Shown: positions 22,286 through 29,130, numbered from the stretch's first letter. The stretch is 29,904 nt of DNA from an uncultured Clostridium sp. (GCA_900556135.1 USNR01000020.1:1-29904), one strand, 5' to 3'. Translations and numbers: made by a program. The notes: generated from the sequence alone by a model not told the origin.

Positions 22286-22319
22286 ACCACCCTAATATAA
22301 ACGAGGGTGGTCTATTTTT
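22286..22319 (+). terminator. Terminator-like hairpin that masks the next ribosome binding site
   Basis: ACCACCCT (22286-22293) pairs with AGGGTGGT (22304-22311), loop of 10 nt, followed by CTATTTTTA. The 3' arm holds the GAGGGTGG that is the only Shine-Dalgarno sequence for the ATG at 22320, which abuts the T tract. It may end UPF0182 transcripts and also gate translation of the next gene. Confidence 0.7.
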
Positions 22320-22613
22320 ATGTTTTTTAAAAAGAAAAAAATTGAAGAAAAACTATTGAATGAATTAGTAAAAATAAATAATCAAATATATGAAGGAAAA
22401 GTGTTGGATATGGCAGAGTTATTAGGCAATCCTAAAAAAATGTTGCTTAGAAATTTCACTTCAGGATTAATAAAAGGGATTGGAGCTGGAATAGGTTTTT
22501 CTATAATTACAGCAATTATTATTTATGCAGTTCAGAAAATAATAAAACTAAACATTCCTGTAATAAGTGAATACATTGCAGATATAGTGGAAATTGTACA
22601 GAAAAATAGATAG
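22320..22613 (+). CDS. DUF5665-like small membrane protein
   Basis: This 97-aa protein has a basic start (FFKKKKIEEK), a short helical part, then GNPKKMLLRNFTSGLIKGIGAGIG and a hydrophobic segment (about 57-76, SIITAIIIYAVQKII), followed by IPVISEYIADIVEIVQ. This pattern fits DUF5665, a family of single- or double-span proteins of unknown function common in Firmicutes. The start uses GAGGGTGG (22303-22310), which is inside a terminator-like hairpin. It probably has its own promoter at 22200-22228. No partner gene is evident. Confidence 0.75.
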   Translation: MFFKKKKIEEKLLNELVKINNQIYEGKVLDMAELLGNPKKMLLRNFTSGLIKGIGAGIGFSIITAIIIYAVQKIIKLNIPVISEYIADIVEIVQKNR

Positions 22614-22652
22614 AGAAATATAGAAAATAAATAGATAAAACAAAAATAAAGG

Positions 22653-22681
22653 TTGAATTTTATAAAATATAATGGTATCAT
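22653..22681 (+). promoter_or_regulatory. Sigma-A-like promoter for the 22715 gene
   Basis: TTGAAT (22653-22658) and TATCAT (22676-22681) are separated by 17 bp, about 34 bp before the start codon. A TATAAT at 22668-22673 lacks a partner. Confidence 0.55.
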
Positions 22682-22714
22682 TTGTGTAGATAATAAATAA
22701 AGGATTGTGAGAAT

Positions 22715-23116
22715 ATGAGAAAAACAAAAGAACCTGAAAAAAACAATGAGAATAAAATTTTGATGTTCATGTCTAAGGAAGATGCAAAAGAATTTGAGCA
22801 AATTGCAAAAGGTAGAAAGTTTTGCAGAAAAGGCGAAAGAATAGTAGACATTTGTGACGAAGAAATAAAAAGGTATAAATTTGAACATTATTCTAATTTA
22901 TTTGAAAAGATTTTTAAACGTCATAAATATAATAAGAAGAAAGAAAAACTATTGTTAGAAAATAGGGTTTCAAGTATAGTAAGAGCAATTGCAGTTAATA
23001 TTATAAAAAATTGCGGTGATGAAGAAATAAATAGAGATGAAATCATATTAAAGGTAAAAAAGTACATCTTAAATGCAGTTGAAGAATATAATAAAGACAT
23101 ATCAAAAGCTAGTTAA
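22715..23116 (+). CDS. Hypothetical protein, 133 aa, basic
   Basis: I do not recognise this protein. It is soluble, rich in Lys, Glu and Ile, and probably all helical. Notable parts are ILMFMSKEDAKEFEQIAKGR and CRKGERIVDICDEEIKRY in the first half, a very basic middle (KRHKYNKKKEK) and a helical tail with NRVSSIVRAIAVNIIKNCGDE. There is no signal peptide or membrane segment. The ribosome binding site is AAAGGA at 22699-22704, ten bases from the ATG. It has its own promoter and a strong terminator. Codon use matches the surrounding genes, so recent transfer is unlikely. Confidence 0.7.
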   Translation: MRKTKEPEKNNENKILMFMSKEDAKEFEQIAKGRKFCRKGERIVDICDEEIKRYKFEHYSNLFEKIFKRHKYNKKKEKLLLENRVSSIVRAIAVNIIKNCGDEEINRDEIILKVKKYILNAVEEYNKDISKAS

Positions 23117-23125
23117 ATTACAATC

Positions 23126-23160
23126 AAAAAGGCAGAGTTAAATAAAAACTCTGTCTTTTT
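23126..23160. terminator. Bidirectional terminator
   Basis: GGCAGAGTT (23131-23139) pairs with AACTCTGTC (23147-23155), one G-U pair, flanked by A5 and T5. It serves the 22715 gene on the plus strand and sspH on the minus strand, whose stop codon is 14 bp away. Confidence 0.9.
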
Positions 23161-23173
23161 GCTATGTGATAAA

Positions 23174-23344
23174 TTATTCTTCATATAATTCTTTAATATA
23201 CAAATCTTTTGTATTGCTTGAATTCATGAATCCAACTGTTGCAGTTTCTCCATGAACTTCTTGTACCCAAACGGGTTGATCATTATAATAGATATCTTTA
23301 ATTTCCTTGTTTGCTAAAATTGTATTAAGTCTCTTAACATCCAT
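23174..23344 (-). CDS. sspH: H-type small acid-soluble spore protein
   Basis: The 56-aa product matches the SspH family closely: MDVKRLNTILANKEI, then the diagnostic YNDQPVWVQEV (family form YNGxPVWIExV), then TATVGFMN and a C-terminal YIKELYEE. In Bacillus the H-type SASP is a minor protein of the forespore core made under sigma-G. The start is the ATG at 23344, with AAAGGA at correct spacing; an upstream in-frame ATG at 23392 would add 16 unrelated residues. A sigma-G-like promoter lies upstream and a shared terminator downstream. Its presence shows the organism can form endospores, or descends from one that could. Confidence 0.9.
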   Translation of the reverse strand: MDVKRLNTILANKEIKDIYYNDQPVWVQEVHGETATVGFMNSSNTKDLYIKELYEE

Positions 23345-23376
23345 AAAATCACATTCCTTTCTTATTAGTGTGAAAA

Positions 23377-23404
23377 AATATTGCAGTGCCAAACGTTGCT
23401 ATAC
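23377..23404 (-). promoter_or_regulatory. Sigma-G-like promoter of sspH
   Basis: On the minus strand GTATA (23404-23400) is followed after 16 bp by CAATATT (23383-23377). This roughly fits the sigma-G pattern GnATA then CATnnTA, with one mismatch and slightly short spacing. The start codon is about 33 nt on. Confidence 0.35.
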
Positions 23405-23474
23405 ATATATTATATATATTTGATTGTAAAATATGTATGTAATTAAATGATAAATAAAAAATATAAAAAAACTA

Positions 23475-23504
23475 TTGACAAAATATTATACTTAAGCATA
23501 TAAT
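23475..23504 (+). promoter_or_regulatory. Sigma-A promoter of the metal-resistance operon
   Basis: TTGACA (23475-23480) and TATAAT (23499-23504) are both full consensus with an 18-bp spacer. The start would lie near 23511, at the edge of the operator. Confidence 0.85.
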
Positions 23505-23511
23505 GAACACA

Positions 23512-23525
23512 TGAACAAGTATTCA
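23512..23525 (+). promoter_or_regulatory. ArsR/SmtB-type operator
   Basis: TGAACAAGTATTCA is an imperfect palindrome of the TGAA-n6-TTCA kind bound by SmtB, CzrA and CadC. It lies over the predicted transcription start, where a bound repressor would block transcription of its own gene and the ATPase. Confidence 0.7.
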
Positions 23526-23568
23526 AATGATTAACTTTAAAATTCAAAAGAAAGGAAAGTGGAGTAGA

Positions 23569-23928
23569 ATGGAATGTATTGAGGAAAATGTTGAGCAACT
23601 AAGTATCAACTTAGAAAAAGTAAATAAAATAAAAAACATAATGCCATCAGAAGAATTGATTTTTGATGTGGCAGAAAGTTTTAAGGTATTTGGAGATTCT
23701 ACAAGAATGAAGATTATAGCAGCACTTCTGCAAGATGAATTAAATGTATCGGAAATAGCTGCAATTACAAGTTCCACACCATCTGCAATTTCACATCAGT
23801 TAAGAGTACTTAAACAAGCAAAATTAGTTAAGGCAAGAAAAGATGGTAAAGCTGTTTATTATAGTTTAGATGATGAACATGTAAGAAAGATTTTCGAAAT
23901 CGGTAAGGAACATATAGAAGAAAATTAA
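23569..23928 (+). CDS. ArsR/SmtB-family metal-sensing repressor
   Basis: This 119-aa winged-helix repressor should bind the operator upstream and release it when metal binds. The recognition region reads LNVSEIAAITSSTPSAISHQLRVL, followed by the wing KARKDGKAVYYSL. The C-terminal helix has D102, H104, H115 and E118 in exactly the D-x-H-x10-H-x2-E spacing of the SmtB alpha-5 zinc site. The CadC/ArsR alpha-3 cysteine pair is absent (ELNVSEIA in place of ELCVCDIA), so a Zn(II)-type sensor is more likely than a Cd/Pb or As sensor. I chose ATG 23569, preceded by AAAGGAAAGTGGAG; ATG 23527 has no binding site. The ATPase gene follows 23 bp later. Confidence 0.92.
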   Translation: MECIEENVEQLSINLEKVNKIKNIMPSEELIFDVAESFKVFGDSTRMKIIAALLQDELNVSEIAAITSSTPSAISHQLRVLKQAKLVKARKDGKAVYYSLDDEHVRKIFEIGKEHIEEN

Positions 23929-23951
23929 AAATGAAAGAAGGGAATACAATA

Positions 23952-26048
23952 ATGATGAAAAAATATGAATTTGAAATAGTTGATTTGGATTGTGCAGATT
24001 GTGCAAACAAAATTCAAGTTGAATTAAGCAAAATGGAAGGTTTGCACAATGTGTCTGTAAATTTCGCAAAACAAAAATTATCATATGAAACTGATAGCGT
24101 AAAAAGAGAAAAAGTTGAAAGAATAGTGAAATCGCTAGAGCCAGAAGTTGAGTTGATAAGTTTTGAGGAAAAAGTAAAAGATTTAAAAAATGAAAAAGCT
24201 CAGAATGAAAATAAATCTAAATTTTTATTACACATTTTAAGATTAGTAATTGGAATTGCTATTGCAGGAATAGGATTATATGTACCAATGACTGAGGTAG
24301 TATCTACAATACTTGTAATTACAGCATATGTAATTTTACTGTATAGAACTACTAAAAATGCAATTAAATTATTATTTAAAAGTAAAACAATAAACGAAAA
24401 TTTATTAATTACAGTCTCGTGTATTGGTGCATATCTTGTAGGAAAACATTCAGAAGGACTTATGGTTATTGCATTATACGAAATTGGAAAAATATTAGAA
24501 GAAAAAGCTATTAATAAAACTAGAAAATCTATAGCAGATCTAATGGATATAAAACCAGAATATGCAAATCTAAAAGAAGAAAATGAAATAAAGGTGGTAA
24601 GTCCTGCAGAAGTAAATATAGGAGATACCGTTATTATAAAACAAGGCGAAAAAATTCCTTTGGATGGTATTGTAATAAAAGGAACAGCAAGTTTAAATAC
24701 AGCATCTTTAACAGGAGAATCAAAACCACAAGATGTAAAAGAGGATACCAAAGTATTATCTGGAAGTATTGTGTTAGAGGGACTATTAGAAATAAAAGTT
24801 ACAGAAAAATATGAGAATAGTACTGTAAGTAAAATTTTAGAGTTGGTAGAAAATGCAACAGATAAGAAAGCAAAAACAGAAACATTTGTAAATAAAGCTG
24901 CAAAAATATATACTCCAATAGTACTTGGTATAGCAGCATTAGTTGCAATATTCTTGCCACTAGTATCTAATGTTCCATATGGAACTGATAATGGAAGTAT
25001 TTATAGAGCATTAATATTTTTAGTAATTTCTTGTCCTTGTGCAATTGCTATATCTGTGCCATTATGTTATTTTTCAGGAATAGGAAAATCGTCTAAGGAA
25101 GGAATTTTAATAAAGGGAAGCGATTATTTAGACGGATTAAAAGATATTAAGGAAATAGTTTTTGATAAAACAGGAACTTTAACAAAAGGTGAATTTATTG
25201 TAGACAGAGTTGATGTATATGATAAAAGCTATACTAAAGAACAAATATCAGAGTATGCAGTATTAGGAGAAAGTTTCTCAAATCATCCTATTGCCAAATC
25301 TATTGTAAAAAACTTAAATATAAAAGCTGATAAATCTAGAGTTAGTAATTATGAAGAAATTGCTGGAAAAGGTATTAAATATGAATTAGATGGAAAGCAG
25401 GTTTTAGTTGGAAATAGTAATTTGGTGGGAAAAGAAGCTGAAACAGCAGATAGTACAAAGATATATGTAAAGGTTGATGATAAATTAGTCGGAGGCATAT
25501 ATCTAAAGGACAAAATAAAGGAAGGAACAAAGGAAGCTATAGCAAAATTAAATAAAAAAGGTATAGTTACAAAAATGTTTACTGGAGACAATAAAGATGT
25601 TGCAGCAAATATTGCTAATGAATTAGAGATTAAAGAATATAATGCAGAAATGTTACCAAATGATAAATATGCAAAATTGCAAGAAGAAATAAGGAAATAT
25701 AAAATGGCAAATGGTAAGGTAGCATTTGTTGGTGATGGAATAAACGATTCACCAGTTTTAGCTGTATCTGATATTGGAATATCTATGGGTGGCGTTGGTT
25801 CTCAGGTTGCAATTGAAGCTTCTGATGTGGTTATTATGACTGATGCGATAGATAAAATTAATGATGCGATAGATATTTCCAAGAGAACAAGCAAAATAAT
25901 AAAACAAAATTTAACATTTTCAATTGGTGTTAAAATTTTGGTATTAATATTAAGTGTGTTTGGTGTTGCAAATATGTGGGAAGCAGTGTTTGCTGATGTA
26001 GGAGCAACTTTAATAACGGTGCTAAATTCAATAAGAATATTAAAGTAA
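23952..26048 (+). CDS. P1B-type heavy-metal-exporting ATPase (Zn/Cd/Pb type)
   Basis: The 698-aa pump should move divalent soft metals out of the cell using ATP. One N-terminal metal-binding domain has LDCADCA (Cys14 and Cys17). The actuator loop has SLTGES. The metal-binding membrane motif is SCPCAIA (Cys361 and Cys363). The phosphorylated Asp is in DKTGTLT (D405), with SNHPIAKSI as the nucleotide-site HP motif and GDGINDSPVLA (594 onward). CPC with this sensor type fits CadA/ZntA rather than a copper pump. Start: ATG 23952 has AAGGGA at 23938-23943; ATG 23931, three bases after the repressor stop, has a weaker site. The two genes form one operon, closed by a terminator. Confidence 0.95.
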   Translation: MMKKYEFEIVDLDCADCANKIQVELSKMEGLHNVSVNFAKQKLSYETDSVKREKVERIVKSLEPEVELISFEEKVKDLKNEKAQNENKSKFLLHILRLVIGIAIAGIGLYVPMTEVVSTILVITAYVILLYRTTKNAIKLLFKSKTINENLLITVSCIGAYLVGKHSEGLMVIALYEIGKILEEKAINKTRKSIADLMDIKPEYANLKEENEIKVVSPAEVNIGDTVIIKQGEKIPLDGIVIKGTASLNTASLTGESKPQDVKEDTKVLSGSIVLEGLLEIKVTEKYENSTVSKILELVENATDKKAKTETFVNKAAKIYTPIVLGIAALVAIFLPLVSNVPYGTDNGSIYRALIFLVISCPCAIAISVPLCYFSGIGKSSKEGILIKGSDYLDGLKDIKEIVFDKTGTLTKGEFIVDRVDVYDKSYTKEQISEYAVLGESFSNHPIAKSIVKNLNIKADKSRVSNYEEIAGKGIKYELDGKQVLVGNSNLVGKEAETADSTKIYVKVDDKLVGGIYLKDKIKEGTKEAIAKLNKKGIVTKMFTGDNKDVAANIANELEIKEYNAEMLPNDKYAKLQEEIRKYKMANGKVAFVGDGINDSPVLAVSDIGISMGGVGSQVAIEASDVVIMTDAIDKINDAIDISKRTSKIIKQNLTFSIGVKILVLILSVFGVANMWEAVFADVGATLITVLNSIRILK

Positions 26049-26086
26049 TCGGCCGATGCGGATGCTCTATATTGGCTGATGAAAGG

Positions 26087-26135
26087 AATAAAAGTAATTG
26101 AATCTCATTTTTGAGAGGAAATTACTTTTATTTTA
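26087..26135 (+). terminator. Terminator of the metal-resistance operon
   Basis: AATAAAAGTAATT (26087-26099) pairs with AATTACTTTTATT (26120-26132), with a small inner CTCA/TGAG stem, and T-rich sequence after. A separate 10-bp palindrome, ATCGGCCGAT, lies at 26048-26057 just before. Confidence 0.75.
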
Positions 26136-26163
26136 CGTTGATTAAAATTGAGGATAAAATGAC

Positions 26164-26192
26164 TTGAAAATTAAAACAGTTTGTTATAAAAT
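26164..26192 (+). promoter_or_regulatory. Promoter-like pair in the gene-free region
   Basis: TTGAAA (26164-26169) and TAAAAT (26187-26192) have a 17-bp spacer. Transcription from about 26199 would cover both inverted-repeat arms, the structured region and the pilin-like gene. Confidence 0.4.
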
Positions 26193-26237
26193 TTAAGCAA
26201 GCCAAAGATAAAATGGTTACATAAAAATAAGTTTTGA

Positions 26238-26258
26238 ATTAAGTATATTACTTAAGGA
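26238..26258 (+). repeat. 21-bp inverted repeat, left arm
   Basis: This arm is the exact reverse complement of 26423-26443. Its core, TTAAGTATATTACTTAA (26239-26255), is itself a palindrome with 7-bp arms. The two arms enclose 164 bp without an ORF. Confidence 0.85.
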
Positions 26259-26422
26259 TTTTGTTCATACTGAGAGTATAGCAATAATACTTAGAAAAAT
26301 CAACATTTAATAACAAAAAGTTTTAAATGATTTTTATAAAATATATTTGAAAACATTTAAATAAAATTACTAAAAACATGATAAATTCCTGATTATATGC
26401 TGATTTAAAAAGATGCCAGATT

Positions 26423-26443
26423 TCCTTAAGTAATATACTTAAT
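26423..26443 (-). repeat. 21-bp inverted repeat, right arm
   Basis: This is the perfect reverse complement of 26238-26258. It could be the end of a small non-coding element of about 206 bp, or the second site of a paired operator. Outside the 21 bp the flanks do not match. Confidence 0.85.
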
Positions 26444-26470
26444 ACCAAATAAAAAAATATTTGTAAACGT

Positions 26471-26650
26471 TGGAGCTGGGGCATTTAGTTGTAAAGTAAT
26501 GCTAAGGACAACCGCTCTTTTGACTAATAATATGTTCCAAATTAGGAAAAGAAATTTCCCTTATCGTTCTACGAGAAAGTCATAAGTTTATAGTTAAGAG
26601 AAAATTTCAATCCCTAATTATGTCTCATATTTATTAGTCAATGCGCTAGG
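26471..26650 (+). ncRNA. Candidate structured RNA (leader or small RNA)
   Basis: The 5' part can fold as an H-type pseudoknot: GCATT (26481-26485) with AATGC (26498-26502), and GTTGT (26488-26492) with ACAAC (26508-26512), enclosed by GAGC (26473-26476) with GCTC (26514-26517). A nested rod follows: 26520-26534 with 26626-26641 (15 bp, one bulge), AATTAGG with CCTAATT, GAAATTT with AAATTTC, CTTAT with ATAAG, and TTCT with AGAA around an ACG loop. AATGC recurs at 26640-26644, so GCATT has two possible partners. I do not recognise a known riboswitch. It ends about 45 nt before the pilin-like start codon. Confidence 0.55.
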
Positions 26651-26696
26651 TAGAAGTTATATAAAAAGGGAAAATGTTTCTAAGAGGAGAAAGTAA

Positions 26697-27464
26697 ATGG
26701 AAAAAAACAAAAGTAAGATGATTGAAGAAATAAAAAATAATAGGGGAATTACATTGTTGGCTTTGGCTGTTACTATTGTAGTTTTACTAATATTAACTAG
26801 TATAGGTATAAAGCTTGCTTTAGGTAACAATGGAATTATAAGAGAGGCAAAGAATGCAAAGGAACAAGCTGAGATTGACGAGGAAAAAGGAATTGTTAAA
26901 AGAGCTACAACTGTTTCTTTAATTAAAAGTAAAGGTTCAAAGGTTGAACAAGATACTTTAGAAAAAGCATTAAATGACGAAACTGGTGAAGGAAAAACAG
27001 AGGTTAGTGATGTAGGTGATGTTTTTGAAGTAATGTTTGTGGATTCAAATAGATATTACGAAGTAGATGAGGATGGAAATATTAGTGACGTTAACAAAAT
27101 TACAAAAGACGACTATGCAGGAGATATAACAAAAGGTGGAAGATGTGATGGAAGTGAAGAGAAACCTTATGAAATAAGTTGCATAGAAGACCTAGTTGCT
27201 TTTTCTAATATGAGTAATGGAGCAGGAATTACACTAGAAAATGGTATCGCAGTGAGCGTTAAAAACACAAATACTTTTGAAGGAAAATATGTTGTATTAA
27301 CAAGAAGTCTGAATTTTAAATCAAAACATTCGTATGACGATTATACAAGAACTGATTTTGGAAATATAAATGGTGATGATACAGATGGAAATATGCTAAT
27401 GACTGAAATGACAACTGGAACAGGATTTAATCCAATTAGTACTAAAATTAATCGGGGGTTTTAG
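26697..27464 (+). CDS. Pilin-like surface protein, N-terminal part (frameshifted)
   Basis: The 255-aa product starts with a type IV pilin-like leader: basic residues, then NNRG with ITLLALAVTIVVLLILTS (about 18-35) and LGNNGIIREAKNAKEQA. This is a common clostridial class-3-like signal that lacks the usual Glu at position +5. A globular part contains KPYEISCIEDLVAFSN and GKYVVLTRSLNF, which in related surface proteins introduce a beta-helix. The frame stops at TAG 27462-27464, just after a G5-T4 run (27454-27462). The downstream frame continues the expected sequence with FRGDFNGNGKSIENIF, so the gene is interrupted. AGAGGAGA at 26683-26690 sets the start. The leader is the foldable region upstream. 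Confidence 0.8.
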   Translation: MEKNKSKMIEEIKNNRGITLLALAVTIVVLLILTSIGIKLALGNNGIIREAKNAKEQAEIDEEKGIVKRATTVSLIKSKGSKVEQDTLEKALNDETGEGKTEVSDVGDVFEVMFVDSNRYYEVDEDGNISDVNKITKDDYAGDITKGGRCDGSEEKPYEISCIEDLVAFSNMSNGAGITLENGIAVSVKNTNTFEGKYVVLTRSLNFKSKHSYDDYTRTDFGNINGDDTDGNMLMTEMTTGTGFNPISTKINRGF

Positions 27465-28536
27465 AGGAGATTTTAATGGAAACGGAAAAAGCATAGAAAA
27501 TATATTTGAAAATATTGAAGATTCAAATGCGTATGGTGGAGGATTGTTTGTTGTTATAAGTAATGGTGCAGTAATAGAAAATTTAACTGTTTCTGGAAAT
27601 ATAAGTTCAAAATGGCATACAGGAGGAATTGCGGGAGGCATAAACAATTCACAAAGTGCAACAATAAGAAGATGTATTAATAAAGCAAATATAATAGGAT
27701 ATAATTCAGCAGGAGGTATAGTGGGATTTTCTGATGTATCGAATTTAACATCTAATATTACTATAGAGAATTGTAATAACTATGGAAATGTAACTATTAC
27801 AGGAGGAGGTTATGAGTATACTGGTGCGGGTGGTATTAGTGGTGCAGGTGGAAAACAAATAATAAATTGCAACAATTATGGTAATATAAATGGTGTGTAT
27901 ACTATGGGAGGAATAGTTGGATATATAGCTGTACAAAATGCGGAGATAATAAATTGTATTAATAAAGGAAATGTTGATACTGGTGCTACTCAAAAAACTG
28001 CTGGAGGAATTGCTGGATGTAATGCAAGAAAGCTTTTAATAAGAAATTGTATAAATATTGGAAGTGTGACAGGAGCAGGAGATAAGGGAGGCATAATAGC
28101 CAGTTCGCGTGGAACGAGTTGGCAGGCTGAAGTAGAACTTTCAATAGAAAATTGTATTAATGTTGGAAATGTAAAAGCCACAAGTAATCAATCGGGAGGA
28201 ATCATAGGAAGTCAAGGAACTACAGCGATTACGAGTTATTTGTATATAAAAAATTCTTCGAATTTGGGCAAAGTTGAAGCAAGCAAGAATGGAAATATAC
28301 TTGGAATGGTTTGGACTAGTACAAGTACAGAAACAAAAACAGAGTTTGAAAATGTATATTGTGAAGGTACAGCTATTGGAACTGGAACTTTAACAAGTGG
28401 AGATGCTATTCAAAAAACAGAATCAGAAATGAAGAGGCAAAGTTTTATTGATTTATTAAATTCAAATATAGGAACAAACGCAGACTGGAAAAGATGGAAG
28501 TTGGGAAAAGATGGATATCCAACATTTGAGGAGTAA
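27463..28536 (+). pseudogene. Beta-helix C-terminal part of the pilin-like protein, out of frame
   Basis: This frame, shifted by +1 relative to the N-terminal part, continues the protein for about 357 codons. It contains repeated units of the form NC-NxGxV followed by GGIxG (for example CNNYGNVTITGGG, CNNYGNINGVYTMGGIVG and CINKGNVDTGA), six or more times. This is typical of GLUG-like beta-helix surface proteins. It ends with FIDLLNSNIGTNADWKRWK and GYPTFEE, a usual closing segment. The first possible internal starts (TTG 27544 among them) have no correctly spaced ribosome binding site, so separate translation is unlikely. One fewer G in the 27454-27458 tract would restore a single protein of about 612 aa. 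It could be a real mutation, a phase-variable site or an assembly error. Confidence 0.75.
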
Positions 28537-28592
28537 TAAAGAAAAACGGAGATTTTTGTCGAAAAAAGGAATACGAAAATAATTAACATAAA

Positions 28593-28621
28593 TTGCAAAA
28601 GAGAAGAAAATATGGTATAAT
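28593..28621 (+). promoter_or_regulatory. Sigma-A-like promoter of the 28675 gene
   Basis: TTGCAA (28593-28598) and TATAAT (28616-28621) have a 17-bp spacer. The leader is about 47 nt. Confidence 0.75.
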
Positions 28622-28674
28622 AAAAGAGTTCACAGTATAAACCCCAGATTTTACTAAAGATGGAGGAATGCAAA

Positions 28675-28923
28675 ATGGTTAAGAGCGATAATGATTTCAA
28701 ATGGGTACCTGGCTCTAAGGTTAGAGCAAAAGGCCCCAAAAGGGGAAGTTTTCTGTATGAGAGCAGTACCGCACCATATGATGGCATGGTAAGAAGAGTG
28801 GCAACATATAGCTGCGCAGAATGGAATCCTGAAATTCAGGATTTTGATCCACTTATTGTTTTTTATGGAATTAGTGGAGCCTTCCCGCTTAGCGACTTTG
28901 AAGTTGTTGAGAAAGCTGGTTAA
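28675..28923 (+). CDS. Hypothetical small protein, 82 aa
   Basis: I do not recognise this protein. From ATG 28675 (TGGAGGA at 28661-28667) it encodes a soluble, mostly beta-type product with FKWVPGSKVRAKGPKRG, a middle VRRVATYSCAEWN and a closing FPLSDFEVVEKAG. There is no signal or membrane segment. The size and short strands suggest a small barrel, but no family is claimed. Codon choice (GGC, AGC, AAG, CTG, CCC) differs from the AT-ending codons around it and resembles the S1-like gene at 17123. An ATG at 28660 lacks a binding site. It has its own promoter and terminator, and lies beside repeat copy 2. Confidence 0.7.
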   Translation: MVKSDNDFKWVPGSKVRAKGPKRGSFLYESSTAPYDGMVRRVATYSCAEWNPEIQDFDPLIVFYGISGAFPLSDFEVVEKAG

Positions 28924-28925
28924 CC

Positions 28926-28962
28926 AAAAATCGCCTTGATTCATTGAGTCAAGGCGATTTTT
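28926..28962 (+). terminator. Intrinsic terminator of the 28675 gene
   Basis: TCGCCTTGA (28931-28939) pairs perfectly with TCAAGGCGA (28949-28957), flanked by A5 and a T7 tract. Confidence 0.95.
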
Positions 28963-29005
28963 TTATATAATAGGAAAGTCATACTGACTTTTCTATTATA
29001 TAAAA
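28961..29005. repeat. 45-nt near-perfect palindrome
   Basis: A 21-bp stem (28961-28981 with 28985-29005) has one G-U type mismatch and the 3-nt loop TAC. It begins inside the T tract of the preceding terminator and lies 10 bp before the 116-bp repeat. The core is TAGGAAAGTCA-TAC-TGACTTTTCTA. Confidence 0.8.
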
Positions 29006-29014
29006 TATATTGTA

Positions 29015-29130
29015 CAGAAAATTTATTTCATAAATTTTCGCACGAGAACAAATTTACTGAAATTTTCAATTTTATGGAGAAATCTAAATAGTAGAGTAAA
29101 GACTGAAAATTGAAAATTTTCAGATTTGTT
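29015..29130 (+). repeat. 116-bp intergenic repeat, copy 2
   Basis: It matches 16873-16988 in the same orientation with five substitutions and no gaps. Here the left hairpin is perfect: GAAAATTTAT, loop TTC, ATAAATTTTC. The right hairpin, CTGAAAATT-GAA-AATTTTCAG, lies at 29103-29123. AACAAAT (29047-29053) can pair with ATTTGTT (29124-29130) to close the alternative long stem. Confidence 0.85.

Larger units (their letters stand above)
26136..26696. other. Gene-free region of about 560 bp
   Basis: No ORF with a ribosome binding site is seen on either strand. The region holds a promoter-like pair (26164-26192), a 21-bp perfect inverted repeat with arms at 26238 and 26423, and a foldable RNA candidate at 26471-26650. 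It leads into the pilin-like gene. Confidence 0.8.

Noticed and set aside
24200..24751. 183-codon open frame on the minus strand
   Set aside because: It is antisense to the metal ATPase, with no start signals or recognisable motif.
26048..26080. Palindrome ATCGGCCGAT and partner GGCTGAT as a terminator or attachment site
   Set aside because: The stem is short and has no T tract; the true terminator follows at 26087-26135, and there is no integrase nearby.
26238..26443. Insertion sequence bounded by the 21-bp inverted repeat
   Set aside because: There is no transposase frame and no visible target duplication, so only a non-coding element or operator pair can be claimed.
26471..26650. Known c-di-GMP-I or -II, preQ1 or THF riboswitch
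   Set aside because: The conserved core sequences of these classes as I remember them are absent.
27450..27466. Programmed -1 frameshift at the GGGGGTTTT run
   Set aside because: The codon phase does not fit the X-XXY-YYZ slippery pattern, and the downstream reading frame is +1 (equal to -2), not -1.
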